DNA of 64,000 nt, from assembly GCF_007858535.1 (NCBI RefSeq), contig NZ_CP040174.1, positions 2,604,001-2,668,000 on the forward strand, given 5' to 3'. The notes beneath the pieces are model-generated. The model was not told the DNA's origin and did no database searches. It saw nothing but the letters and a program-made list of their open reading frames with translations. This stretch comes from Arthrobacter sp. UKPF54-2 (lineage in GTDB: Bacteria; Actinomycetota; Actinomycetes; Actinomycetales; Micrococcaceae). Below, one piece after another: positions 25,969-33,295 of the stretch; position 1 is the first letter of the stretch; the number at the start of each line of letters is the position of its first letter. The translations under genes and the position numbers were made by a program.

Positions 25969-26985
25969 GTGACAATCGTCGACAACGCTGTCTACGTGAA
26001 CGGGGTCCGGACGGCAGACCCGGATGACCTGGACGAGACCTACTTCCTGCTGCGGCAACGCCAGGGGATGGCCTGGATCGGGCTCTACCGCCCTGACGCC
26101 CCGGAGCTCCGCTCGGTGGCCGAGGAATTCGATCTGAACCATTTGGCGGTGGAGGATGCGCTCGCGGGCCACCAACGCGCCAAGCTGGAGCACTACGGCG
26201 ACACCCTGTTCCTGGTGCTGCGCCCGGCCCGGTACCTGGATGAGGTGGAGAAGGTCGAATTCGGGGAGATCCACGTCTTCACCGGCCCCGATTTTGTCGT
26301 CACCGTCCGCCATGCCGAATCACCGGACCTGGCCCGGGTCCGCCGGCGGATGGAGGCGGAGCCCGAGTTCCTGGCCCTCGGCCCGGACGCCGTGCTGTAC
26401 GCCATCCTGGACCAGGTGGTCGATGAGTACGAGCCGGTGGCCGCCGGCCTGGAGAACGACGTCGACGAGATCGAGGACGAGCTCTTCGCCGCCGATCCCG
26501 GCGTGTCCCGCCGGATCTACGAGCTCTCTCGGCAGGTGATCATGTTCCAGCGCGCCACGGCGCCGCTGACGGGCATACTCCAGGCGCTCAGGGCGGGCAG
26601 CCCCAACCGGCTGCCCGGACCGGAACTGCAGGACCACTTCCGGGACGTCCTGGACCACGTGCTGCGCCTGAGCGAACGGATCACGGCGTTCCGTGCGCTG
26701 TTGCAGAACGCGCTCGCGGTCAACGCCGCGCTCGTGGCTCAGCGGCAGAACGACGAAATGCGGCTCCTAACGGAATCGAGCATCGCCCAGAACGAACAGA
26801 CGAAGCGGATCTCATCCTGGGCCGCCATCCTCTTCGCCCCGACGCTGATCGCGTCCATCTACGGGATGAACTTCCGACTGATCCCTGAGCTCGATTGGGT
26901 CTTCGGCTATCCCATGGCCCTGGGTCTGATGCTGGTCATGGGGCTGGGGCTCTATCTGACGTTCAGGCACAACAAGTGGATCTGA
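25969..26985 (+). CDS. corA: CorA-family divalent metal ion transporter
   Basis: A 338-aa magnesium/cobalt channel. A cytoplasmic funnel domain covers about residues 1-270, with NHLAVEDALAGHQRAKLEHYGD and EIHVFTGPDFVVTVRHA, then a long stalk helix, and two C-terminal transmembrane segments with the pore signature YGMNF between them and WVFGYPMALG outside. The C-terminus FRHNKWI is basic, as in CorA. The GTG start at 25969 follows an AAGGAAGG ribosome site. It forms homopentamers in the cytoplasmic membrane. A terminator hairpin follows. Confidence 0.94.
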   Translation: MTIVDNAVYVNGVRTADPDDLDETYFLLRQRQGMAWIGLYRPDAPELRSVAEEFDLNHLAVEDALAGHQRAKLEHYGDTLFLVLRPARYLDEVEKVEFGEIHVFTGPDFVVTVRHAESPDLARVRRRMEAEPEFLALGPDAVLYAILDQVVDEYEPVAAGLENDVDEIEDELFAADPGVSRRIYELSRQVIMFQRATAPLTGILQALRAGSPNRLPGPELQDHFRDVLDHVLRLSERITAFRALLQNALAVNAALVAQRQNDEMRLLTESSIAQNEQTKRISSWAAILFAPTLIASIYGMNFRLIPELDWVFGYPMALGLMLVMGLGLYLTFRHNKWI

Positions 26986-27022
26986 CCGGCTGATGTCCCG
27001 TGGCGTGAAGTGGGGGAGGGAG

Positions 27023-27066
27023 GCGGCCCTGGCCGGCGGATGATCCGCGGCCAGAGCCGCACTTTT
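27023..27066. terminator. Terminator between corA and tRNA-Arg
   Basis: GCGGC-CTGGCC-GCGGA and TCCGC-GGCCAG-GCCGC form a long stem with small mismatches and loop TGA; the plus strand then reads ACTTTTG. It serves convergent corA and tRNA-Arg. Confidence 0.75.
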
Positions 27067-27067
27067 G

Positions 27068-27140
27068 TGCCCCAGGAGGGAATCGAACCCCCGACCGGCG
27101 GATTAGAAGGCCGCTGCTCTATCCCCTGAGCTACTGGGGC
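27068..27140 (-). tRNA. tRNA-Arg (anticodon TCT)
   Basis: Acceptor GCCCCAG pairs with CTGGGGC, discriminator A. The anticodon stem GCGGC/TCCGC region holds loop CTTCTAA with anticodon TCT. The T arm is GGGGGTTCGATTCCC. No CCA is encoded. Confidence 0.96.
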
Positions 27141-27337
27141 GCGTGTGGCGCGCCGTCCGGCTGCTGCCGGGGGACGCCTCAAGAAGTTTACAGTGCCCGG
27201 TGGGTGCCGCCTGTCAGGGGGCCCGGAGATTCCTGCGTGCCGGGTTTGTCCACATAGCGCAGGAGCGCCCTGCCGCTGACCCGCCCGCGGCGTAAAGCTG
27301 GAAGGGCCAGCAAGACTCTTCGAGACAGGACAGCGCA

Positions 27338-27874
27338 ATGAATGACAGCATCACGGTCCGCGGCTTCGTGGCCACGGAGATCAAGACGTCGACGACGCCG
27401 GGCGGCGTCGCCACGGCCAACTTTCGGCTCGGCTCCACCGGCCGGCGCTTCGACCGCTCGGCCAACGCCTGGGTGGACGGCAACACCAACTGGTTCACGG
27501 TCCAGGGCTACCGCCAGTTGGCCGGAAACATGGGCTGCAGCATCAAGAAGGGCCAGCGGGTCATCGTCGTGGGCCGGCTCAAGATGCGCAGCTGGGAAAA
27601 GGACGGCCGTATCTACCACGTGGCGGAAATCGACGCCGAGTCCGTCGGCCATGATCTGATGTGGGGCTCCGCAAACTTCACCCGGAACGCCGGCAACGGC
27701 CCGGTGCCGGGCCAGGAAACGCCGGCCGCCAACCGCGGGGAGGTCATGCCCGGCGCGCCGGACGACGTCGACCACGGGCCGGATTCGGACCGGGACAACG
27801 CCGCGGACCACGGCCAGGATGACGAGCCGGAGTTCGACGAGGAGACCGGCGAGCTGAAGGAAGCCGCCGCCTGA
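27338..27874 (+). CDS. ssb: Single-stranded DNA-binding protein (paralogue)
   Basis: A 178-aa protein. The N-terminal OB fold (about 1-112) includes ITVRGFVATEIKTSTTPGGV, WFTVQGYRQLAGNMGCSIKK and GQRVIVVGRLKMRSWEKDGR. The tail is acidic but ends ETGELKEAAA and lacks the Asp/Glu-rich tip closing in Pro-Phe that recruits partner proteins. It is therefore probably a secondary SSB and not the replication SSB, which usually sits between rpsF and rpsR. AGGA at about eight bases precedes the ATG at 27338. A 15-bp hairpin follows before ettA. Confidence 0.9.
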   Translation: MNDSITVRGFVATEIKTSTTPGGVATANFRLGSTGRRFDRSANAWVDGNTNWFTVQGYRQLAGNMGCSIKKGQRVIVVGRLKMRSWEKDGRIYHVAEIDAESVGHDLMWGSANFTRNAGNGPVPGQETPAANRGEVMPGAPDDVDHGPDSDRDNAADHGQDDEPEFDEETGELKEAAA

Positions 27875-27898
27875 GCCGCGCTCATCGGCCCGTGGCGT

Positions 27899-27940
27899 CG
27901 GTACTGCGCGCCGGGTGCAGGGCTCCGGCGTGCAGTACCG
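27899..27940 (+). terminator. 15-bp hairpin between ssb and ettA
   Basis: CGGTACTGC (27899-27907) pairs with GCAGTACCG (27932-27940), and the inner CGCCGG pairs with CCGGCG, with a single G/T mismatch between the two stems. There is no T-run. Confidence 0.55.
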
Positions 27941-27968
27941 GGAATGTGAGTTATCCCGGTCTAGCCAC

Positions 27969-27974
27969 TAGATT
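27969..27974 (+). promoter_or_regulatory. Possible -10 box giving a leaderless ettA mRNA
   Basis: TAGATT ends seven bases before the ettA ATG (27982), and no Shine-Dalgarno sequence is visible between them. This is the arrangement expected of leaderless actinobacterial transcripts. The -35 region is weak. Confidence 0.35.
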
Positions 27975-27981
27975 TGTAGGC

Positions 27982-29664
27982 ATGGCGGAATTTATCTACA
28001 CAATGACCAAGGCCCGTAAGGCCGTTGGCGAAAAACTTATCCTCGACGACGTGAGCATGTCCTTCTTCCCGGGGGCCAAGATTGGTGTTGTTGGCCCGAA
28101 TGGTGCCGGTAAGTCCACCATTCTGAAGATCATGGCCGGCCTGGACACCCCCTCCAACGGCGAAGCCCGGCTGAGCCCCGGCTACACCGTCGGCATCCTG
28201 CTGCAGGAGCCGCCGCTGAACGAGGAGAAGACCGTTCTGGGCAACGTCCAGGAAGGCGTCGGCGAGATCTACGGCAAGATCCAGCGTTTCAACGAGATCT
28301 CCGAGGAAATGGCCAGCCCCGACGCTGACTACGACGCCCTCCTCGAGGAGATGGGCCAGCTCCAGGAAGCCATCGACGCCGCCGACGCCTGGGACCTCGA
28401 CTCCCAGCTCGAGCAGGCGATGGACGCCCTGCGCTGCCCGCCGGCCGACGCCGACGTCACGCTGCTCTCCGGTGGTGAGCGCCGCCGCGTCGCGCTCTGC
28501 AAGCTCCTGCTCCAGAAGCCGGACCTGCTGCTCCTTGACGAGCCCACCAACCACCTCGACGCCGAGAGCGTGCTCTGGCTCGAGCAGCACCTCTCCAGCT
28601 ACCCCGGCGCCGTCCTTGCCGTCACCCACGACCGGTACTTCCTCGACCACGTGGCCGAATGGATCGCCGAAGTGGACCGCGGCCACCTGTACCCGTACGA
28701 GGGCAACTACTCCACGTACCTCGAAAAGAAGCGCGCCCGCCTGGAGATCCAGGGCAAGAAGGACGCCAAGCAGGCCAAGCGCCTGGCTGAGGAACTCGAG
28801 TGGGTCCGCTCCAACGCCAAGGGCCGCCAGACCAAGTCCAAGGCCCGCCTCGCCCGCTACGAGGAAATGGCCGCCGAAGCGGACCGCACCCGAAAGCTCG
28901 ACTTCGAAGAAATCCAGATTCCGCCGGGGCCGCGCCTGGGCGGCCTCGTCCTGGAAGCCAAGAACCTGCAGAAGGGCTTCGAGGACCGCACCCTGATCGA
29001 CGGACTGACCTTCACCCTGCCGCGCAACGGCATCGTCGGCGTCATCGGCCCCAACGGCGTGGGCAAAACCACGCTGTTCAAAACCATCGTCGGGCTTGAG
29101 CCCCTCGACGGCGGCGAGCTGAAGATCGGCGACTCGGTCAAGATCTCCTACGCGGACCAGAGCCGCGGCGGCATCGACCCGAACAAGACCCTGTGGGAGG
29201 TCGTCTCCGACGGGCTCGATTTCATCCAGGTCGGCCAGGTCGAAATGCCGTCCCGCGCCTACGTCGCCGCGTTCGGCTTCAAGGGACCGGACCAGCAGAA
29301 GAAGGCCGGGGTGCTGTCCGGCGGTGAGCGCAACCGCCTGAACCTGGCGCTGACCCTGAAGCAGGGCGGAAACCTGTTGCTCCTCGACGAACCGACCAAC
29401 GACCTCGACGTCGAAACCCTCAGCAGCCTGGAAAACGCCCTGCTCGAGTTCCCGGGCTGCGCCGTCGTGGTCTCGCACGACCGCTGGTTCCTGGACCGGG
29501 TGGCCACCCACATCCTCGCCTACGAAGGCGATGAGGAGAACCCCTCCAAGTGGTACTGGTTCGAGGGCAACTTCGAATCCTACGAGGAGAACAAGATCGA
29601 GCGCCTCGGCCCCGACGCGGCCAAGCCGCACCGCGTGACCCACCGCCGCCTCACCCGCGACTAG
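27982..29664 (+). CDS. ettA: Energy-dependent translational throttle EttA (ABC-F ATPase)
   Basis: A 560-aa ABC-F protein that binds the ribosomal E site and adjusts early elongation to the ATP/ADP ratio. There are two nucleotide-binding domains. The first has GPNGAGKST, LLSGGERRRVALC and LLDEPTNHLD; the second has GPNGVGKTT, LSGGERNRLNLAL and LLDEPTNDLD. Between them is the charged P-site tRNA-interaction linker and an arm inserted in the first domain. Glu follows each Walker B Asp. No signal or membrane segment is present, as expected. The start is ATG 27982 (MAEFIYTMTKARK). Confidence 0.96.
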   Translation: MAEFIYTMTKARKAVGEKLILDDVSMSFFPGAKIGVVGPNGAGKSTILKIMAGLDTPSNGEARLSPGYTVGILLQEPPLNEEKTVLGNVQEGVGEIYGKIQRFNEISEEMASPDADYDALLEEMGQLQEAIDAADAWDLDSQLEQAMDALRCPPADADVTLLSGGERRRVALCKLLLQKPDLLLLDEPTNHLDAESVLWLEQHLSSYPGAVLAVTHDRYFLDHVAEWIAEVDRGHLYPYEGNYSTYLEKKRARLEIQGKKDAKQAKRLAEELEWVRSNAKGRQTKSKARLARYEEMAAEADRTRKLDFEEIQIPPGPRLGGLVLEAKNLQKGFEDRTLIDGLTFTLPRNGIVGVIGPNGVGKTTLFKTIVGLEPLDGGELKIGDSVKISYADQSRGGIDPNKTLWEVVSDGLDFIQVGQVEMPSRAYVAAFGFKGPDQQKKAGVLSGGERNRLNLALTLKQGGNLLLLDEPTNDLDVETLSSLENALLEFPGCAVVVSHDRWFLDRVATHILAYEGDEENPSKWYWFEGNFESYEENKIERLGPDAAKPHRVTHRRLTRD

Positions 29665-29691
29665 GTCCCGCCGGGCCCGCGACCGCCCATC

Positions 29692-29737
29692 AAAGAAGGC
29701 CGGCTCCCCAGTTCACGCTGGGGAGCCGGCCTTCTTT
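29692..29737. terminator. 20-bp perfect inverted repeat, bidirectional terminator
   Basis: The 20-base arm at 29692-29711 is the exact reverse complement of 29718-29737 around a TTCACG loop. It lies between convergent ettA and tesB, and both strands run into short T-runs. Confidence 0.9.
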
Positions 29738-29748
29738 GTGGGTGCCGC

Positions 29749-30729
29749 TCAGGCGCGGTCGGCCTTGCGCATCTGGTGCTCCAGCACCTTGGTCTGCACG
29801 GCGCCCTTGACCTTGTTCTTGAAGTCCGTCGGCACACGGATCATGCCTTCCTGGGCCACCGTGGCCACGTGCCGGCCGTCGCGGCTGAAGATCTTGCCGG
29901 TGGCCAGGCCGCGGGCGCCCTGGGCGCTGGGGGACTCCTGGACGTAGAGCAGCCACTCGTCCACCCGGACCGGCCGGTGCCACCACATGGCGTGGTCCAG
30001 GCTCGCGACGGACATGCCCGGGGTAATCCAGCTCATCCCGTGCCGCCGCAGCACCGACTCCAGCAGGGTGTAGTCGCTCGCGTAGGCCAGCGCAGCGCGG
30101 TGCATCTCCGGATCATCGGGCATCGGCCCGAAGGTGCGCATCCACACGGCGTTCCGGGCCTCCTTGGGACCCTTCGCGGACACATACAGGGCCGGATCCA
30201 CGTGGCGGATGTCGAAGGGCCGCTCATAGGCCCAGTGCCGCGCCACCGGGTGGTCGTACTTGCCCAGCAGGTCGGCCGTGCTCGGCAGCGATTCCGGGTC
30301 CGGGATTCCCGCCGGCATCTCGGTCTGGTGCTCGATGCCCTCGTCCGCGTCCTGGAAGGAGGCGATCATCGACAGGATGGGCATGCCTTCCTGGTACGCG
30401 TGGACCCGCCGCGCGGAGAACGACCGGCCGTCGCGCAGCCGCTGGACGCCGAAGGTGATGGGCTTGTTGGCATCGCCCGGCCGGAGGAAGTAGCCGTGCA
30501 TGGAGTGCACGCCGCGGCCGTCCGGGACCGTCCGGCTCCCGGCCACTAGGGACTGCGCCAGGACCTGGCCGCCAAACACACGCTGCCGCGGCTGTTTCTG
30601 GGACGGGCCCATAAAGATGTCCTCGTCCGTCCGGGCGCCCTCCAGCTCGCCGAGGTTCAGGAGTTGGATGAGCGAGGAGGTGGGGTCCTCGGTGGGCAGC
30701 GCCTGCAATCCGGCTTCGGCTTCAGTCAT
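29749..30729 (-). CDS. tesB: Acyl-CoA thioesterase II
   Basis: A 326-aa double-hotdog thioesterase that hydrolyses acyl-CoA to free acid and CoA. Signatures are RVFGGQVLAQSLVAGSRTVP, VHSMHGYFLRPGDANKPITF, SFSARRVHAYQEGMPILSMI and, in the second hotdog, SLDHAMWWHRPVRVDEWLLY plus GLATGKIFSRDGRHVATVAQ. HAMWWHRP and the Asp in SLDH are at the family active site. An N-terminal acidic stretch of about 20 residues precedes the fold. It diverges from the 30793 gene with a short shared promoter region. Confidence 0.95.
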   Translation of the reverse strand: MTEAEAGLQALPTEDPTSSLIQLLNLGELEGARTDEDIFMGPSQKQPRQRVFGGQVLAQSLVAGSRTVPDGRGVHSMHGYFLRPGDANKPITFGVQRLRDGRSFSARRVHAYQEGMPILSMIASFQDADEGIEHQTEMPAGIPDPESLPSTADLLGKYDHPVARHWAYERPFDIRHVDPALYVSAKGPKEARNAVWMRTFGPMPDDPEMHRAALAYASDYTLLESVLRRHGMSWITPGMSVASLDHAMWWHRPVRVDEWLLYVQESPSAQGARGLATGKIFSRDGRHVATVAQEGMIRVPTDFKNKVKGAVQTKVLEHQMRKADRA

Positions 30730-30792
30730 GGTTTGACTCTAGACGGGACCCCGGCACCGCTCAAAAGAGGCACAGCCGGTAGAGTCGAGATT

Positions 30793-31452
30793 GTGTCTGA
30801 CGTCCTCACCCAGCCCCTGCAGTTCACCGATCCCCGCGACCTCGACGACCTGCGCACCTTCGCCACCCGGGCCCGGGCGGTCGACGACGGCGCCATCCGG
30901 CTGACCGCGTCGGGGCTGGTCCTGGCCGCCTACGTCTGCGTGCTCCGGCCGCGCCTGCTGGGGGAGTCGACCCCCACCATCCTGGGGCTGCGGACCGTGG
31001 CCCTGGCTCGGCCGGCCGAACTCGACGTGACCGTCCCGCTCGCTGCCGTGCTGGACCGGCTGGCACGCGCAGGGGCCGACGACGTCGAACTGCCGGTACC
31101 ACCGATGACCGTCACCGAATCGTGGGCCGGCGTCGGCGCCCCCCGCACGGGCTGGGAACCGCTGGGTGCCCTGCCGGATGCGGCTCTGCGGCAGGCGGCG
31201 GAAGCCGGGATCACCGAGATCGCCACCATCATCCCGGACAAGCCGGGCGCCCTAATCGTCAACAACGCGCGGGCCACCGTCTGGGGCCGGCCGCTGCCCG
31301 ACGCCGGGGGACTACCCGCCGGGGCCGCGTTCGCCGCGCTGACCCTCGGTTTCCTGGCCGACGGCGAACAGAGCCTCTTCCGCGCGGGCCGGTGGTACCG
31401 GCTCAGCAGCGCCCGCGGACACGTCCTGGTCCGCGCCGGCTCGGGACTCTAA
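30793..31452 (+). CDS. Uncharacterised actinobacterial protein
   Basis: A 219-aa protein that I do not recognise. It begins SDVLTQPLQFTDPRDLDDLR, contains TFATRARAVDDGAIRLTASG and GLVLAAYVCVLRPRLLGEST, a PVPPMTVTESWAGVGAPRTG loop, and ends with GRWYRLSSARGHVLVRAGSG. No signal peptide or membrane helix stands out, and no catalytic motif is clear. The GTG start at 30793 diverges from tesB, and codon use is G/C-rich at third positions as in neighbours. It is probably a conserved cytosolic protein of Micrococcaceae. Confidence 0.75.
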   Translation: MSDVLTQPLQFTDPRDLDDLRTFATRARAVDDGAIRLTASGLVLAAYVCVLRPRLLGESTPTILGLRTVALARPAELDVTVPLAAVLDRLARAGADDVELPVPPMTVTESWAGVGAPRTGWEPLGALPDAALRQAAEAGITEIATIIPDKPGALIVNNARATVWGRPLPDAGGLPAGAAFAALTLGFLADGEQSLFRAGRWYRLSSARGHVLVRAGSGL

Positions 31453-31498
31453 GACCGCCCGGTCCCGACGCACGCCGGACGGCGGACAACCTGCTCAG

Positions 31499-31942
31499 TC
31501 AGAACCGGAGGATGTTCAGCTCCGCGGCGGGCCGGAACCCCAGCCTCGCGTAGAAGGAGCGCGAAGCGGGCGAGGGCGAGAGGACCATCCGCACGGCCTT
31601 GATGCCCTGCGAGAATTCAATCGCCCTCTGCACCAACTGCGCTCCGATGCCGGCGTTCCGGCGCGCCGGCACCACGTAGACGTTGCCCAGGTAGACCCAG
31701 CAGGAGGACGGTTTCCCGGGCTTCGGCATCCGCTCAAAGACCAGCAGGTTGAGCATCCCGACGAGCTCGCCGTCCTGTTCTGCAACAAAGAACTTCCGAG
31801 GGTTGGCATCCATCCAGCCGCTGTAGACCGCCTCGAAGTCCGGATCCTCGTCCAACCCGGCGTCCTGCTCGCCGGCCCACGCCGCCCTCGCCGCTGCCAG
31901 CGCGGGCCGGTCTTCGTTACGTTCCTCACGGATTATCAGCAT
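31499..31942 (-). CDS. GNAT family N-acetyltransferase
   Basis: A 147-aa acetyltransferase of the GNAT fold. The acetyl-CoA-binding segment is VYVVPARRNAGIGAQLVQRA (motif A with R-x-x-G-x-G), and the C-terminal KAVRMVLSPSPASRSFYARL plus GFRPAAELNILRF is motif B. WMDANPRKFFVAEQDGELVGMLN forms the central strands. The acceptor substrate is unknown. The ATG start at 31942 is followed by LIIREERNEDRPAL. It is the only gene of its unit. Confidence 0.85.
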   Translation of the reverse strand: MLIIREERNEDRPALAAARAAWAGEQDAGLDEDPDFEAVYSGWMDANPRKFFVAEQDGELVGMLNLLVFERMPKPGKPSSCWVYLGNVYVVPARRNAGIGAQLVQRAIEFSQGIKAVRMVLSPSPASRSFYARLGFRPAAELNILRF

Positions 31943-31998
31943 GGCCTCACCCTACTGAACCAAACTGAGCGGATGGCGGCACGCGGCGCGCGGAACGC

Positions 31999-32027
31999 TT
32001 GCCGAGGGATACCCTGCCGGGTATTAT
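31999..32027 (+). promoter_or_regulatory. Promoter-like sequence pointing into a terminator
   Basis: TTGCCG at 31999-32004 and TATTAT at 32022-32027 are separated by exactly 17 bp, and both match sigma-70-type consensus well for this genome. The predicted start near 32034 lies directly before the hairpin at 32036-32077, so the transcript would be about 45 nt. Confidence 0.45.
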
Positions 32028-32035
32028 TGAGGCAG

Positions 32036-32077
32036 AAAGACCCCGGAGACATTCCCCCAAGTGCCTCCGGGGTCTTT
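32036..32077. terminator. 13-bp hairpin terminator with C-rich loop
   Basis: AAAGACCCCGGAG (32036-32048) pairs perfectly with CTCCGGGGTCTTT (32065-32077), and the loop contains CCCCC. It is placed to terminate the globin-mscS unit on the minus strand, and also any transcript from the plus-strand promoter-like sequence at 31999. Confidence 0.85.
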
Positions 32078-32088
32078 CCATGCCAGGG

Positions 32089-32547
32089 CTAGGCCCCGGA
32101 GGGGCTGTTGACCATGGAGAGCGCGGCGCGTTCCATGTAGTCCCACAGAGTGCCCTCGTACAGCGGCGGCAGTTCCAGAGCGTCCACGGCCGTGCGCATG
32201 TGGTGCAGCCAGGCGTCCTTGGCTTCCGGCGTGACCCGGAACGGCTGGTGCCGCATCCGCAGCCGCGGGTGGCCGCGTTCCTCGCCGTAGGTGGTGGGAC
32301 CGCCCCAGTACTGCTCCAGGAACATCAGGAAGCGGCGCTTGGCTGGGCCGAGGTCTTCTTCCGGATACATCGGGCGCAGCAGCGGATCCGTGGCGACGCC
32401 GTCGTAAAACACATCGATCAGCTTCACAAAGGTCTCGTGGCCGCCCACGGCGTCATAGAAGTTGTCCGTATAACCGGGCTGGCTGAACGGATCGTTCTGC
32501 ATCAGCATCTTCGGCTGGCGGGGTTCGCCGGCGCTGGGGATCGTCAT
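32089..32547 (-). CDS. glbO: Truncated haemoglobin, group II (GlbO-like)
   Basis: A 152-aa haem protein of the 2-on-2 globin family. PGYTDNFYDAVGGHETFVKL is the A-B region, YGEERGHPRLRMRHQPFRVT contains the proximal His in MRHQPF, and AWLHHMRTAVDAL follows. The Tyr/Trp pattern around B10, CD1 and G8 fits group II proteins, which bind O2 and NO and may protect against oxidants. The start is ATG 32547, one base after the mscS stop codon (32549), with GGAGA six bases before it. It is therefore translated from the mscS mRNA. Confidence 0.93.
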   Translation of the reverse strand: MTIPSAGEPRQPKMLMQNDPFSQPGYTDNFYDAVGGHETFVKLIDVFYDGVATDPLLRPMYPEEDLGPAKRRFLMFLEQYWGGPTTYGEERGHPRLRMRHQPFRVTPEAKDAWLHHMRTAVDALELPPLYEGTLWDYMERAALSMVNSPSGA

Positions 32548-32548
32548 T

Positions 32549-33208
32549 TTATTCTCCGGCCTGTTGCTGGGGTGCGGCTCCGGCGTCGTCCGCCGGCTGG
32601 CTGTCGGGTGAGACATAGCTGCCCTGGGAGCGGTTGCCCACCCGCAGGATCTCGCCGTTGCGCAGGTACCAGACGGTGCCGTCCTCGGCCCGGACCCGGG
32701 TGATGCGCAGCCCCATGGATTCCACCGTCCCCACCACCTCGGAGGTTTCGATGACGTCGCCGATCCCGTACTGGTCCTCGATCGTGATGAAGATGCCGGC
32801 CAGGAAGTCGCGGATCAGCTGCTGGGCGCCAAAGCCGATCGCCACACCCAGGATGCCGACGCTGGTCAGCAGCGGGGCGATGTTCACGTTGAGGTTCTGC
32901 AGGACGTAGATCACCGTGATGACGACGACGAGTACACTCACCACGCTGTTGAGCAGCGAGCCGATGGTGTTGGCGCGTTGCTCGCGCCGCTGGTGGTCCA
33001 GCGCACGCAGCGCCGGTGCCACCCAGCGGAAGTGCGGCTTCTTGAAGAATGTGGTGCCCGCGGCGACGCGTTTGGTGATCCCGGCGATCACAAAGGATGC
33101 CACCAGCCAGGTGGCAACGCCGACGCCGATGCTGATCAGGACGCCCGGCAGGTTGACGGCCGAAATGTCCGGCGGCGTGATGGTCTCGGCGGAGGTCAGG
33201 CGGTACAT
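32549..33208 (-). CDS. MscS-family mechanosensitive ion channel
   Basis: A 219-aa small-conductance channel. Three transmembrane segments are visible: LISIGVGVATWLVASFVIAG, VVSVLVVVITVIYVL and the pore helix LTSVGILGVAIGFGAQQLIR. They are followed by the conserved DFLAGIFITIEDQYGIGDVI and a beta domain with VVGTVESMGLRITRVRAEDG. The C-terminal domain is short. It opens under membrane tension to release solutes on osmotic downshift. Its stop codon lies one base before the globin start, so both are in one operon. Confidence 0.92.
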   Translation of the reverse strand: MYRLTSAETITPPDISAVNLPGVLISIGVGVATWLVASFVIAGITKRVAAGTTFFKKPHFRWVAPALRALDHQRREQRANTIGSLLNSVVSVLVVVITVIYVLQNLNVNIAPLLTSVGILGVAIGFGAQQLIRDFLAGIFITIEDQYGIGDVIETSEVVGTVESMGLRITRVRAEDGTVWYLRNGEILRVGNRSQGSYVSPDSQPADDAGAAPQQQAGE

Positions 33209-33295
33209 CAGCGGGGTGTGCTCCTTCGCGCGCCCGAGTTCGCCGGGCGCATAAGACTCTGTTCAGCTTCAACATTAGCCCCGTAGCGTGGCACC

